Shown here piece by piece: positions 21,430-29,398 of a stretch of DNA of 31,455 nt (position 1 is its first letter; every line of letters begins with the position of its first letter). Origin of the DNA: a virus; IMG/VR virus record IMGVR_UViG_3300020074_000077, positions 1-31,455 of that record; one strand, written 5' to 3'. The notes under the pieces were generated by a model. The model worked only from the letters and a program-made list of their open reading frames with translations, was not told the origin of the DNA and did no database searches. Position numbers and translations under genes: made by a program.

Positions 21430-22209
21430 ATGCCAGACCAGCCCATGCGCGTTACCGGAACCGGCGGCGTCTGCACCTTCGCCGAGACCCCCATCGACTA
21501 CCGAGACACCTGGGGCTTCAGCGGCAAGGGGACCGTCGAAGAGGTCAAGGGCCAGGCGAACATCTGGAAGCAGCGGCTCCTCGTCGGCGGACAGTGGAGC
21601 GTGGATGTCGGCCTCGACATCCCAACGCTGTCGCGGGACTTCGTGCCGAGCGTCTCCATCGGCTCGATCACCGGGCTCATCCTGAAGAAGTACAGCCTCA
21701 AGATGAAGGCCGACATCGCCACCTGCCCTGGCCAGGAGGACGCCTGGCGCATCCAGGTCCCAACCGGCTATGATGTCAGCCTCAACGTCGAGAGCTGGCT
21801 GGCGCCCCCCACCTATGGGGCCTTCGTCGCCGCCCTCAAGAGCATGGTGGAGGGAAGCGCCGCCGTCGCGGTGACGACTCCCTTCGGGGCCTTCACCGCG
21901 GTGATCGAGACCGCCGACATCGGAGAGGACGACAAGGTGCTCAAGGAGACCATCGACCTCCCGGTCTCCGGGGCCTCCTTCAGCCCCGGCAGCTACTTCA
22001 CGGCCCTGTGGAGTCACATCACGGATTGTGTCGCCGCCCTGGCGGGCGGCGACCCCGCCCAGGTCCCTCAGGCGGGGACCATCGCGATCCCGCCCGGCTC
22101 TGGGCTGGCGTACATCGAGAGCTTCGACATCGACGCGGCCGAGGGGCACGCCACCGGGAAGCTGGCCTTCCAGGGGACCGGGGAATGGACCCCGACTGAG
22201 ACCGAGTAG
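21430..22209 (+). CDS. Major tail (tube) protein candidate
   Basis: This 259-residue protein has GGAGG before its ATG. It is beta-rich throughout, with a long central helix (TYGAFVAALKSMVEGSAA) as in tube proteins, plus GSITGLILKKYSLKMKADIA and a late domain (YIESFDIDAAEGHATGKLAF). Its position before the tail chaperone and tape measure genes is that of a tube protein. No sheath gene is seen beside it, which favours a non-contractile tail. Confidence 0.6.
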   Translation: MPDQPMRVTGTGGVCTFAETPIDYRDTWGFSGKGTVEEVKGQANIWKQRLLVGGQWSVDVGLDIPTLSRDFVPSVSIGSITGLILKKYSLKMKADIATCPGQEDAWRIQVPTGYDVSLNVESWLAPPTYGAFVAALKSMVEGSAAVAVTTPFGAFTAVIETADIGEDDKVLKETIDLPVSGASFSPGSYFTALWSHITDCVAALAGGDPAQVPQAGTIAIPPGSGLAYIESFDIDAAEGHATGKLAFQGTGEWTPTETE

Positions 22210-22220
22210 AGGAGCCCATC

Positions 22221-22835
22221 ATGGACGATCGCTCGTCTGGCTCGCTGACCGACCTGGTTACACAGGCCGGTCACCGGCTCGCGAAGACCGTGCTCATCGA
22301 GCGCGGCGACCAGCTGAACGAGTATCTGTTGCAGGAGATGCGCGGCGATGTCTACGTGCGCTTGACCCATCTGGCGATGGTCCAGTCGCCGGAGGGCCCC
22401 GTGCTCGACACGCACCGGCTCCAGGCGCTCAGGATCATCGCCTCCCTGGCGGGCGACTGCGAGCCGCCGGGCGACACCATCGACGCCAAGATGGGGCACA
22501 TGGTCCAGACCGAAGCGGGCCCGCAGCCGCTCATCGACGTGATCTCCAAGCTGCCGAACGAGATGTTCCTGCGGCTCGATGAGGCGGCCCAGGAGGTCAA
22601 CCTGGCGATCTCCAAGCTGAGGCAGCGGTTCGAGCAGCAACTGGCCGGCTCCGAACTGGCCATCGAGGTCATGGCCTACTGCATGGAGCAGGGGATGACC
22701 CTCCACGACCTCGCGGTCAAGGAGGTCTACATGAGCGAGATCGTGGCGATGCGCGCGGTCTACCGCGAGTTGAGGTTCGCGGAAAGCCAGGAGCAGCAAC
22801 GGCTCATGCGCGCGATGGGGAGCGCGACCGCATGA
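22221..22835 (+). CDS. Tail assembly chaperone candidate
   Basis: This 204-residue helical protein lies between the tube and tape measure genes, the standard place of the tail assembly chaperone. It starts behind GAGGAG. It is rich in Glu/Gln/Leu helices (LIERGDQLNEYLLQEMRGDV, EVNLAISKLRQRFEQQLAG, EIVAMRAVYRELRFAESQEQ) and has no motif of its own. The gene ends with an ATGA overlap with a small zinc-ribbon ORF in the -1 frame. A GGGG run at 22817-22820 could allow a -1 slip. Confidence 0.6.
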   Translation: MDDRSSGSLTDLVTQAGHRLAKTVLIERGDQLNEYLLQEMRGDVYVRLTHLAMVQSPEGPVLDTHRLQALRIIASLAGDCEPPGDTIDAKMGHMVQTEAGPQPLIDVISKLPNEMFLRLDEAAQEVNLAISKLRQRFEQQLAGSELAIEVMAYCMEQGMTLHDLAVKEVYMSEIVAMRAVYRELRFAESQEQQRLMRAMGSATA

Positions 22836-23011
22836 TCGACCCGCAGCCCGGCGCGCCTCCACCATCGGACGAGCATCGCCAGGACCGTCAGGTTGTCACC
22901 TGCGAGTCCTGCGGGTTCGCCGGAGACATGGAGCTCTTCCTGGCCAAGGATCCGACCGATACGATCTGTCCTCAGTGTGGGGAACGAGTGGAGCTCACCT
23001 ACGAGGTGTGA
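22832..23011 (+). CDS. Small zinc-ribbon protein in chaperone/tape-measure gap
   Basis: This 59-residue ORF begins MIDPQPGAPPPSDEHRQDRQ. Two Cys pairs, CESCG at residue 24 and CPQCG at residue 46, separated by 18 residues, form a clear zinc-ribbon pattern. It overlaps the chaperone gene as ATGA and lies in its -1 frame, where a second chaperone or fused chaperone extension normally sits. It may be translated separately, as a -1 frameshift fusion, or both. The tape measure gene starts 3 nt after its stop. Confidence 0.68.
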   Translation: MIDPQPGAPPPSDEHRQDRQVVTCESCGFAGDMELFLAKDPTDTICPQCGERVELTYEV

Positions 23012-23014
23012 GCC

Positions 23015-24487
23015 GTGGACTATCTCGACCGGATCATCAGTCGGTTCGTGGTCGAAGGAGCCGCCGACCTCGGGCGCGCCGCGGGCGCTCACCTGCGCGG
23101 TGCCGGCGACTTCGTCAAGAGCGGCCGCGCGCTCGACGCGCTCCTGGCGAACGTGCCTCGCATCCAGGGGTGGGGGAACGCCCTCAGCCGCACCGCCGAC
23201 AACTGGATGCAGATGGCCGGGACCCTCGAGCAGAGCCAGGTGGCCTTCACGACCCTGCTGGGCAGCGGCGATGCAGCCACCTCGATGCTCGCGGACCTCC
23301 GACAGTTCGCCGCCACAACCCCCTTCGAGTTCATGGGGCTCCAGGAGCAGGCCAAGCAGCTACTGGCCTATGGGTTCACCGGCGAGCAGGTGATCCCCAT
23401 GCTCAGGAACGTCGGCGATGCGGCTGCCGCGATGGGAGGACGTCCCGAGACCATCGACCGGCTCATCCGCGCCCTGGGGCAGATGCAGGCCAAGGGAAAG
23501 GTCAGTGGGGAGGAGATTCGGCAGATCGCGGAGGGCGGCATTCCCGTCTACCAGATTCTCCAGGACGAACTCGGCCTGACGAAGGAGCAGCTTGCCGACA
23601 TCGGTTCCTCTGGGATCGACGCCAACCGGGGCATCGAGGCCATCCTGCGCGGCATGGGCGAGCGATACCCAAACATGATGGAGGCCCAGAGCAAGACCTA
23701 CCTGGGCGCGGTCTCGAACATGAAAGACGCCCAGGATGAGTTCGCCACCGCGATGGGCGAGACCATGATCGGCCCGATGACCGACGTGACCAAGATGATC
23801 TCGAAGGTCACCGCCGAGATTGCCGGCCTGCCGGAGCCCATGCGAGAGGCCATCGGCTGGGGCACGCTTGTGGGCGGGAAGGCTCTCGAGTACGGCGGAA
23901 CCGTGCTCTCGCTGGTCGGAGACTTCAAGCAGATGGGCTACATGAAGAGCATCGCGGAAGCCACTGCCGCCTCCGCCGCCGGTCGCGGGATCTCCGGCGC
24001 CGTAGCCCCCGCAGTCGGGGCTGCGGCCGGCGGAGCCACCACCGGCGTGGTAGGCGCTGTCGGCGGAACCGCCGGCGGCGTAGCCGGTGGCGCGGCGATC
24101 GGTGGGGCGGGGGCCGCTGTCGGGCTCGGCGTGGGATTGGGTGCGATCGCCGCCGGCGTGATGGTTGCCGGCGGCAAAGCGTACCAGGCGATCGGAAGGG
24201 CCACTCACGACTGGGCCTACTACCTGAACCCTCTGTACTGGCCAGTTGCCGGCGGGTATCAACTCAGCGTTGAGGGAAAGCGGAAACGGGGCGAGAAGGC
24301 CGAAGACGAGGCCGTTTCAATGGCGGAGCGTCTTCGGGCCCGGTCGATCGCCAGGCAGCGAGGTTATGCCGGCCGGGCGACCCAACAACCTAACGGCACC
24401 ATCCAGGTGCAGCAGACGCTCACGCTCGAAGGCGCCGGGCCCTCGCAGCAGAACTTCAGCGACTATGCGCGGCTCGGCGGAGGGTAG
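23015..24487 (+). CDS. Tail tape measure protein
   Basis: This 490-residue protein starts at a GTG. Residues 65-240 show the typical tape measure domain: QVAFTTLLGSGDAATSMLAD, FAATTPFEFMGLQEQAKQLL, MLRNVGDAAAAMGG, EEIRQIAEGGIPVYQILQDE and TYLGAVSNMKDAQDEFA. Residues 325-390 are Gly/Ala-rich and hydrophobic (AAIGGAGAAVGLGVGLGAIA), like the membrane-inserting segments of tape measures. The end is basic and polar. At 490 residues it is short for the family, which by the usual length relation predicts a short tail. Confidence 0.85.
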   Translation: MDYLDRIISRFVVEGAADLGRAAGAHLRGAGDFVKSGRALDALLANVPRIQGWGNALSRTADNWMQMAGTLEQSQVAFTTLLGSGDAATSMLADLRQFAATTPFEFMGLQEQAKQLLAYGFTGEQVIPMLRNVGDAAAAMGGRPETIDRLIRALGQMQAKGKVSGEEIRQIAEGGIPVYQILQDELGLTKEQLADIGSSGIDANRGIEAILRGMGERYPNMMEAQSKTYLGAVSNMKDAQDEFATAMGETMIGPMTDVTKMISKVTAEIAGLPEPMREAIGWGTLVGGKALEYGGTVLSLVGDFKQMGYMKSIAEATAASAAGRGISGAVAPAVGAAAGGATTGVVGAVGGTAGGVAGGAAIGGAGAAVGLGVGLGAIAAGVMVAGGKAYQAIGRATHDWAYYLNPLYWPVAGGYQLSVEGKRKRGEKAEDEAVSMAERLRARSIARQRGYAGRATQQPNGTIQVQQTLTLEGAGPSQQNFSDYARLGGG

Positions 24488-24493
24488 GATGCG

Positions 24494-24640
24494 CTACTGC
24501 ACAACGAGCCGGACCAGGAGGGCAACCGCCGCTCCGATGGCGATGCAACCGAGGAGGATGCAGGGGACCCTTACCCAGGCCACATCGAACAGGTTGCCCT
24601 GGGGTCGCGGACGACGCCGCTGGGAAAGCTGGTGACTCAT
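24494..24640 (-). CDS. Small membrane protein on the opposite strand
   Basis: Reading the minus strand from 24640, GGAGGTG lies six nt before ATG and the ORF gives 48 residues (MSHQLSQRRRPRPQGNLFD) that end in TAG at 24494. Residues 1-18 are basic; residues 26-47 are hydrophobic (RVPCILLGCIAIGAAVALLV), forming one membrane span with the basic part probably inside. It is the only minus-strand gene I can support. It occupies the gap between the tape measure gene and the Asp-box gene. No good minus-strand promoter was found, although TATCCT lies upstream. The plus-strand ORF in the same place is Arg-rich and unlike a protein. Confidence 0.55.
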   Translation of the reverse strand: MSHQLSQRRRPRPQGNLFDVAWVRVPCILLGCIAIGAAVALLVRLVVQ

Positions 24641-24658
24641 CTGTGTCACCTCCAATCG

Positions 24659-24675
24659 GGCAGGATACCCCTGCC
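24659..24675. promoter_or_regulatory. Small hairpin between divergent genes
   Basis: GGCAGG (24659-24664) pairs with CCTGCC (24670-24675) around a 5-nt loop. On the minus strand it lies just upstream of the ribosome site of the small membrane-protein gene. On the plus strand it lies before the Asp-box gene. It could be an operator or a message-end structure. Confidence 0.3.
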
Positions 24676-24693
24676 ACGTAGCGGGGAAACCTC

Positions 24694-26166
24694 GTGGAAT
24701 GGACGCCCTGGCGCGGGCTTCAGTCCTCTGGACAGATCGACGACGACCAACTCCCGGCGACGCTGTTTCAGCTTCGCCGGTTCCTGCTTCTGCGCGCGGA
24801 TCTAACGAGCCATCCCGGGCCGATCGGCTACCTGAATTGGGATGGCGAGATGACCTGGGACATCCGCGACGACGCCTCCAACAAGGTCTTCGAGCAGACC
24901 ACATGGTTCAGCCTCACCCTGGTGTACCAGAAGACGGGCGACGTGCTCGCCTTCTTCGCCTGGTGGTGGGAGTATCCCGCGCACCGCATCCAGACCACCA
25001 TCCCTCAGCCCTGCTACATGGCAACCGGCTTCCAGGCCGGCCTTCCGCAAGTGCTCATGGCCCGGATCGGCATCGGGGCCAACGGCCTCGCCAGCTTCCA
25101 GCGCGAGGCAAGCTCCCCATTCCCGACCGCCTGCGGCCTACTCCCGGTGGGTACGATCGGTGGCGCCGCGATCAACGCCACCGCCACCATGTCGATGGCG
25201 AGAGGCCAGGAGCCGGCCTCCGGCAGTCTCCCGGCCGGCGCCACCACGCTGGAGAACATCGACGGCGCCAGCAATGCCTACCTGGGATGCCTCGGCGCGT
25301 CGGTGGCGGGTGGAACCCCAGGGGACGCCTTTCACGTCGCGAGCCGAGGGTGGGTCTACTCACCCTCGGAACAGGGCCTCGCGGACCCCAGCAGCTACCC
25401 GCCCGGCCACACCCAGTTCGAGGATCTGCCTGGGCAATCCGGGTACACCGATCACGAAGTCATCGTGGGCCTCTACTACTACGCGCCCGGCTACGCCGTC
25501 GATCTGACGCCGGGATCGAAGGTCTCGATCACCAAGAACGAGATCAGTGGCGACGCCTTCTGGCCTCTGGACCTGGCCAGCGTGTCCATCCGCACCGCCG
25601 GCGAAAGTGGCTTCGGCTCCATGATCGACACCCCTGGCTTCCACCGCCTGGCGATCGGCAGCGCGACGACAGCGGAGCAACTCGTCAGCGCCGATGGAGG
25701 ACTCAGCTACTACGGCCGGCGGATCGGCGACGGTATGCGCCGGCTCCAGATCGCGAAGACTCCCCAGAACCATCTGGTGGTCGGCGGGTACGCCGGCCAG
25801 CACTACCGGCTCCTGCTCAGCAAGAACGACGGCCGCACATGGGGCACACTCCAGTCACTGGGGGAGGCTCCGGTGCCTGACGACATCTGGCCCGCGGCGA
25901 CCTACGCGGACCCGGACTTCGCGATCACGAGACAGGGGCGGGTGGTGAGTATCGCCCGCGCCGGCGCCGCGCTCTCCTGCAAGACGAGCGCCGATGGCTT
26001 CTCGCGCAGCCACCGGATCGGCCAGGTCGCCCGGAACACCTGGCGCATCGCCTACGACGACGAGCGCGACCGCCTGCTCGTGACGGACGGGAAGACCGGG
26101 GTCTACCTGTCCAAGAACGCCGGGATGACGTGGGAACAAGTGCCGGCGGAAGGGCTGTCGCCATAA
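24694..26166 (+). CDS. Asp-box (BNR-like) tail protein
   Basis: The GTG at 24694 follows a GGGGA site and gives 490 residues. Residues 1-320 are aromatic and beta-rich, without a recognised family (FFAWWWEYPAHRIQTT, VIVGLYYYAPGYAVDL). Residues 325-490 carry Asp-box-like motifs at regular spacing: SADGGLSY at 332, SKNDGRTW at 376, SADGFSRS at 432 and SKNAGMTW at 473. The two SKN..G.TW copies fit the S-x-[DN]-x-G-x-T-W pattern of sialidase-type propellers. Such folds bind or cut glycans, so a receptor-binding or tail-tip role is likely. Only four motifs are seen and no sialidase active-site Arg set is evident, so enzyme activity is not claimed. Confidence 0.62.
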   Translation: MEWTPWRGLQSSGQIDDDQLPATLFQLRRFLLLRADLTSHPGPIGYLNWDGEMTWDIRDDASNKVFEQTTWFSLTLVYQKTGDVLAFFAWWWEYPAHRIQTTIPQPCYMATGFQAGLPQVLMARIGIGANGLASFQREASSPFPTACGLLPVGTIGGAAINATATMSMARGQEPASGSLPAGATTLENIDGASNAYLGCLGASVAGGTPGDAFHVASRGWVYSPSEQGLADPSSYPPGHTQFEDLPGQSGYTDHEVIVGLYYYAPGYAVDLTPGSKVSITKNEISGDAFWPLDLASVSIRTAGESGFGSMIDTPGFHRLAIGSATTAEQLVSADGGLSYYGRRIGDGMRRLQIAKTPQNHLVVGGYAGQHYRLLLSKNDGRTWGTLQSLGEAPVPDDIWPAATYADPDFAITRQGRVVSIARAGAALSCKTSADGFSRSHRIGQVARNTWRIAYDDERDRLLVTDGKTGVYLSKNAGMTWEQVPAEGLSP

Positions 26167-26168
26167 AC

Positions 26169-26201
26169 GGGGTGTGTAGGGGCGCACAGGGGCGACAGGG
26201 G
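26169..26201 (+). promoter_or_regulatory. G-quadruplex motif after the Asp-box gene
   Basis: Four GGGG runs at 26169-26172, 26179-26182, 26189-26192 and 26198-26201 are separated by loops of 6, 6 and 5 nt. This meets the usual four-run rule on the coding strand, two nt after the stop codon, so the RNA could also fold. A stop or stability role at the message end is possible. Confidence 0.55.
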
Positions 26202-26220
26202 CACCCCGCACCCTCCTAAC

Positions 26221-26249
26221 TCGACAGATGGCCGAACGTTCGGTACGGA
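26221..26249 (+). promoter_or_regulatory. Weak promoter-like site P3 with palindromic spacer
   Basis: TCGACA (26221-26226, five of six to TTGACA), a 17-nt spacer and TACGGA (26244-26249, poor -10). The spacer contains the perfect palindrome CCGAACGTTCGG (26232-26243), which includes the AACGTTC also found in the P2 spacer. It may be an operator-regulated promoter for the tail-tip genes. Confidence 0.3.
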
Positions 26250-26337
26250 GCACCACAGAAGGGGCGTAGCGGGGCGTATGGGCACCATAGCGGCGAATCC
26301 AGGCCTTTCGGGGGGTGCGGGACAGGTGCCGGAAGCG

Positions 26338-26357
26338 ATTCTGAGCCATTCTGAGCC
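26338..26357 (+). repeat. Perfect tandem repeat of ATTCTGAGCC
   Basis: Two adjoining exact 10-nt copies. This is the only perfect tandem 10-mer noticed in the spacer. It may be a regulator site or slippage product. Confidence 0.5.
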
Positions 26358-26470
26358 CCTGAAAACCACGCCCTGCACCCTACTCCCATGCCACACGGTC
26401 TCTGGGCAGCCTGCCCCTGCGTATGCCCCTGCATGGCCCCATTCCGCATCGCCGGCAAAGGGCGCGAATC

Positions 26471-29179
26471 ATGGCTCAGCGCAAAGTTGAGGTCGAGCTC
26501 CTCCCACCCTTCGGGCCGCCTATGGCTCGGGGGATCAGTCTGCCGCTGCTTAGCGCCGAGGAGATCGCCGGCGCGAACAGCGACGGCCTACTCCTCCTGG
26601 ACATCGACCCCTCGCGCGGCGAGCCGACCAACGCGATCGTTCCACTCTGGTCCTTCGGGCGCGAGGACACCCGGGTGACCGACTGGACGGTCATCCCACG
26701 GCCCGGAGAGGACGAGGCTCGCCAGGAGGTGTACCAGAAGCTGCTCGAGGAGCTCCGCGAGCTCTGGGGGGCCGACGAGGACGCCGGCAGCATCGGAGCT
26801 CTCCTGGCAATCAGCGTGGTCGGAACCGGGATCGACTACCAGGGGCTGTGGTCAGCCATCGAGAGCGCGATGGGGTTCCCGGCCGGCGATCTGAGCGACG
26901 AGGAGAAGCGGAGGGCCTGGGAGATCTGGTGGATGGCGCACGACTTGGCGACCCGGGCCTTCTGGGAGGAGAAGGTCAACCTCTTCGGAGACACCTGCGC
27001 AGGGTTGTACCGCGGGTGTTCCACGGCCAACGCCGCCTGGGAGCTTCGGTCCAACCGAAACCTCGACACAGATCGCCCCTTCACCATACACCTACACCGG
27101 GCCATGCCGGACGACACCCAGGTGAGTCCGAGGTTCCGCATCGCCTGGGGCGACTGGCTGCTCCAGTTCACCAAGGACACCGAGGCCACTTTCGCCCGGT
27201 TCAACGCCGCGCTCACGGAACGAGAGCGATCCGAGCTCCTCGAGCAGATCGACGACCTGGAGGACGGCGGGCGCCCCGTACGCGAGACCCTCGAGGAGAT
27301 CGAGGCCGAGCGGCAGGCGGCCGCGACGCTCAAGAAGCAGATCGAGCGGGAGAATCGCAACCCGACTGCGAATGAGGAGGCGGAGTTCGCTGCCCACACT
27401 GCCCGGATAGACGAGCTCAAGGACGAGCAGCGCGGTCTCGAACGCGAGGCCCAGGAGCAGCGAGACGCCCTGGCCGAGGAGCTCTTCCTGCAGGTGGAGA
27501 CCATCGAGTTCACCGAGCCTATCGAGACCTGGTACGGAGTGGACGTTCCGATGACCTTCGTCCCGCACCGCCGCGGGTTCGTGAGTCTTCACATCGGGCG
27601 TCCGGGCTCGCGCAACTACTGGGTGTTCCAGGACAAGGCGCGACTCGAGGAGCGTTCCTGGAGCAGCATGTGGCAGCGGTCTCACACTTCCGGGCAGCGC
27701 ACGCGCCGGTTCGATGGCCCGCTGACGCTCAGCAGCAACGGTGGAGCCTGTTGGTTCCGGTTCAGCTACGCCATCCCACGCCGGTACTGCACCCTTCGCT
27801 CCGGCCTGCACCGGGCCGAGCGCAACATGCTGGAGGTGTCCTCGGAGGACTTGGTCGGCCTACCCTACTGGGACCCGATCCCGGCGGGCTGGGACGACGA
27901 GAGCAGAGAGTGGACGGCGCCCACGGCCTCCATCCTGGCCCGGATCATCCCAGAAAACTCCCCTGGAGACTGGGGGCGCTACCGCTGGCAGATCGAGCTT
28001 GAGACGGATGGAACCTATCTGCCGATCGTGTATGGGTTCCAGCTTACGATCCTGGCCGAGCCCAGAGACCGATCCGAGGAGACGCCCATCTGGAATAGCC
28101 GCGACTTCCCCGGTTGCGTGGCGAGCGCCAGCCCGCGAACGGCCGCCATCGGGGAGGCAATCGGCTGGGACCTCACCGTCTTCGATGCCGATGGCTCCCT
28201 GGCTGCCGCGCTCGGCTGGTGCCACAACCGACAGCTCATCATTCGCGACGCCTTCACCGGGCGCGTCCTCTTCACGGGCGTGGTGACCGAGGACCCCGCC
28301 GAATCCCTGGGGCCCCACGGGGCCTCCTACATCGAGATCAAGTCCCTCGACCGCACCGCCCTGCTCACCGAAGACACCGTTGACACCGAGACACCGGCGG
28401 ACGGCATGGTCATCGGTGACTACATCCGCCTGTTCACCCGCGAGCGAGGGTTCCACGAGGACGAGATCTTGGTCCAGGACTGCGCGGAGACGCGCAAACG
28501 ACTGCCCTGGCCCGATCCCGGAGAGAAGCCGAAGCTGCGCCCAGAATGGGGCAGCCGGCGCTGGGAGTTCCTGACCTCGCTGTTCGAGCAGTACCAGTAC
28601 GGAATCGTGCGCTACTTCGACGACGAGGGGCGGCTGCGGTGGGAGCAGGAGTCCACGGCGCTCCGGGACGACATCATGTTCACCGGAGCTCACGTCCACC
28701 AGGGCGACCGGCGCGTCATGGGGTCCATCCGCGAGTACCTGGACCTGAGCGAGACCTACAACGACTTCTTCGTGATCGGAGGGGAGGCCCCCGGCCGCCA
28801 GGGGCGCCCCGTGGTGGCCCGGTTCACCATCTACGAGGCGATCTCGAACCCCCGGGACATCCGGTACACCCGGACCTGGCGGATGAAGACGGTCAACGAC
28901 AGCACGCTGCGGTTCCAGCGCGAGGCCAACCTGGCCGTGCGCCGGCAGGTGCAACTCTACGGGTGGCCGAAGTGGATCGTGGAGTTCGACACGCACTACC
29001 AGGACGACATCGGGATGCAGAGCCGGTTCTGGATTCGCTTGGCTCGGCCCGGCGGGCACGTGCTCCTGCCCGTCAAGGTGCTCGACATCCCGAAGAGCGA
29101 CCCGGAGCGCGACCAGATGAGCCTGCGCACCCAGGTGCTGCTTGACTCGGCTGCTACGATCGGACGGAACCAGACATGA
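26471..29179 (+). CDS. Tail hub/tip protein with internal coiled coil
   Basis: This 902-residue protein starts at the ATG at 26471 (MAQRKVEVELLPPF). Residues 1-245 are an N-terminal region resembling distal-tail proteins. Residues 250-350 form a highly charged coiled coil (LTERERSELLEQIDDLEDGG, RIDELKDEQRGLEREAQEQR). Residues 355-560 are beta-rich (WYGVDVPMTFVPHRRGFVSL). Residues 570-900 resemble the hub domain of tail-associated proteins: LIIRDAFTGRVLFTGVVTED, YIEIKSLDRTALLTEDTV, GDYIRLFTRERGFHEDEI and a late strand set ending PGGHVLLPVKVLDIP. I infer a fusion of distal-tail and hub functions at the tail tip. It has an ATGA overlap with the next gene. Confidence 0.65.
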   Translation: MAQRKVEVELLPPFGPPMARGISLPLLSAEEIAGANSDGLLLLDIDPSRGEPTNAIVPLWSFGREDTRVTDWTVIPRPGEDEARQEVYQKLLEELRELWGADEDAGSIGALLAISVVGTGIDYQGLWSAIESAMGFPAGDLSDEEKRRAWEIWWMAHDLATRAFWEEKVNLFGDTCAGLYRGCSTANAAWELRSNRNLDTDRPFTIHLHRAMPDDTQVSPRFRIAWGDWLLQFTKDTEATFARFNAALTERERSELLEQIDDLEDGGRPVRETLEEIEAERQAAATLKKQIERENRNPTANEEAEFAAHTARIDELKDEQRGLEREAQEQRDALAEELFLQVETIEFTEPIETWYGVDVPMTFVPHRRGFVSLHIGRPGSRNYWVFQDKARLEERSWSSMWQRSHTSGQRTRRFDGPLTLSSNGGACWFRFSYAIPRRYCTLRSGLHRAERNMLEVSSEDLVGLPYWDPIPAGWDDESREWTAPTASILARIIPENSPGDWGRYRWQIELETDGTYLPIVYGFQLTILAEPRDRSEETPIWNSRDFPGCVASASPRTAAIGEAIGWDLTVFDADGSLAAALGWCHNRQLIIRDAFTGRVLFTGVVTEDPAESLGPHGASYIEIKSLDRTALLTEDTVDTETPADGMVIGDYIRLFTRERGFHEDEILVQDCAETRKRLPWPDPGEKPKLRPEWGSRRWEFLTSLFEQYQYGIVRYFDDEGRLRWEQESTALRDDIMFTGAHVHQGDRRVMGSIREYLDLSETYNDFFVIGGEAPGRQGRPVVARFTIYEAISNPRDIRYTRTWRMKTVNDSTLRFQREANLAVRRQVQLYGWPKWIVEFDTHYQDDIGMQSRFWIRLARPGGHVLLPVKVLDIPKSDPERDQMSLRTQVLLDSAATIGRNQT

Positions 29180-29397
29180 GAGAGCAACGAGTCCTCGAGC
29201 GTTTCGCCCGCACCATCGAGCGCCGGGCCACCGGACCCCTCTTCCAGCGCCGCGGGCCCGCGCGCCAGGCCAGCCCGGTCTCCTCCTCCATCGCTCAGGC
29301 AGCGATCGCCCATACCCGGCCGGTAGGCACCGGCAGCAAGCGCATGTTCATGGTCGGGATCGACCGCGTGGACGACCCGGCTACGGAGGTGTGGTGA
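29176..29397 (+). CDS. Small basic hypothetical protein
   Basis: This 73-residue protein overlaps the hub gene by ATGA. It is Arg-rich (RVLERFARTIERRATG, FQRRGPARQ) and ends with MFMVGIDRVDDPATEVW. No family is recognised. Its start is coupled to the hub gene and its stop lies one nt before the next start, which supports translation. A role in tail-tip assembly is possible from position only. Confidence 0.55.
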   Translation: MREQRVLERFARTIERRATGPLFQRRGPARQASPVSSSIAQAAIAHTRPVGTGSKRMFMVGIDRVDDPATEVW

Positions 29398-29398
29398 C

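Larger units (their letters stand above)
26167..26470. other. Gene-free control region before the tail-hub gene
   Basis: No convincing gene is seen on either strand in this 304-nt stretch. It holds a G-quadruplex motif (26169-26201), a weak promoter with a 12-nt palindrome (26221-26249), GGGGCGTAG/GGGGCGTAT at 26261-26279, the inverted pair CCCGCACCC (26205-26213) and GGGTGCGGG (26313-26321), a tandem 10-mer (26338-26357), and CCCTGCACC at 26371-26379. Several short motifs are shared with the 9563-10001 spacer. Confidence 0.6.

Noticed and set aside
24488-24635. Plus-strand ORF opposite the small membrane-protein gene, with a GGAGGG-like site
   Set aside because: Its product is Arg/Thr-rich with no structure pattern, and the ribosome-like site is the end of the tape measure gene (Gly-Gly-stop codons). 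The minus-strand ORF is much more protein-like.
14821-26166. Three genes of exactly 1473 nt (14821, 23015, 24694), each giving 490 residues
   Set aside because: The three sequences show no likeness in domains or order, so the equal length is coincidence.
26103-26458. Minus-strand and plus-strand ORFs in the spacer before the hub gene
   Set aside because: They are Pro/Cys/Arg-rich readings of repeats and G-runs, lack ribosome sites, and overlap regulatory-looking DNA.
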